The translations under genes and the position numbers were made by a program. Source: Pontiella desulfatans (GTDB lineage: Bacteria > Verrucomicrobiota > Kiritimatiellia > Kiritimatiellales > Pontiellaceae). Taken from it: a DNA stretch of 36,914 nucleotides. Positions within the stretch are counted from its first letter, which is position 1. The number at the start of each line of letters is the position of its first letter. The stretch covers positions 1-36,914 of the forward strand of contig JARFRL010000063.1 of assembly GCA_029287275.1 (NCBI GenBank), written 5' to 3'. Below the pieces are notes generated by a model. That model was not told the origin of the DNA. It did not search any database and saw only the letters and a program-made list of their open reading frames with translations. Of this stretch, positions 36,669 to 36,914 are shown in pieces.

Positions 36669-36914
36669 ATGGAAACACTGGAAGCCATCTATTCCCGCCG
36701 CGCCGTCAAGCATTTCGATCCCGCTCATGAATTGTCGCGGGAAGAAGAAAATAAAATACTGGACGCCGCGATTCAGGCGCCGACCAGCTTCAATATTCAG
36801 CATTGGCGCTTCGTGATCCTGCGCGATCCGGAGCTGCGGAAAAAGATTCGAACCGAGTTCGGCAACGATCAGGCGCAGATGACGGACGCGAGTCTGCTGA
36901 TTCTGCTGACGGCC
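36669..36914 (+). CDS. Nitroreductase family protein (3' truncated by window)
   Basis: METLEAIYSRRAVKHFDPAHELSREEENKILDAAIQAPTSFNIQHWRFVILRDPELRKKI; frame open to window end. Confidence 0.88.
   Translation, partial: METLEAIYSRRAVKHFDPAHELSREEENKILDAAIQAPTSFNIQHWRFVILRDPELRKKIRTEFGNDQAQMTDASLLILLTA

Overview
GC-rich window from what looks like a PVC-group (Kiritimatiellota/Verrucomicrobiota-like) chromosome; the taxonomy is an inference from gene style only. It holds an unusually complete phosphate-acquisition locus: pstSCAB-phoU, phoB-phoR, a Na+/Pi cotransporter, an OprP-type porin, a PhoA-type alkaline phosphatase and a choice-of-anchor-I secreted protein. Within it lies a full TonB system: a secreted beta-helix protein, a TPR protein, a TonB-dependent receptor, DUF3450, long ExbB (TtpC-like), short ExbB, ExbD, TonB and TPR. 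Flanking genes are tamA(partial)-tamB, an Rrf2 regulator with cysK, HMG-CoA reductase, and a nitroreductase (partial). The main non-coding finding is a recurring hexamer, about [C/T]TAA[C/T]N (best CTAACA/CTAATG), repeated at exact 11-bp spacing in the intergenic regions upstream of pstS, phoB, the porin, the Na/Pi cotransporter, the beta-helix gene (eight in-phase positions over 83 bp), the TonB receptor, the DUF3450-Exb-TonB operon, the alkaline phosphatase and the choice-of-anchor-I gene. I interpret these as PhoB boxes resembling the TTAACA/CTTAACCT-type 11-bp repeats of Gram-positive bacteria and cyanobacteria. They would place the whole TonB/beta-helix system in the Pho regulon, suggesting a phosphate-starvation-induced, TonB-energised outer-membrane uptake system. 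All motif calls were made by eye, with no statistics or database searches.
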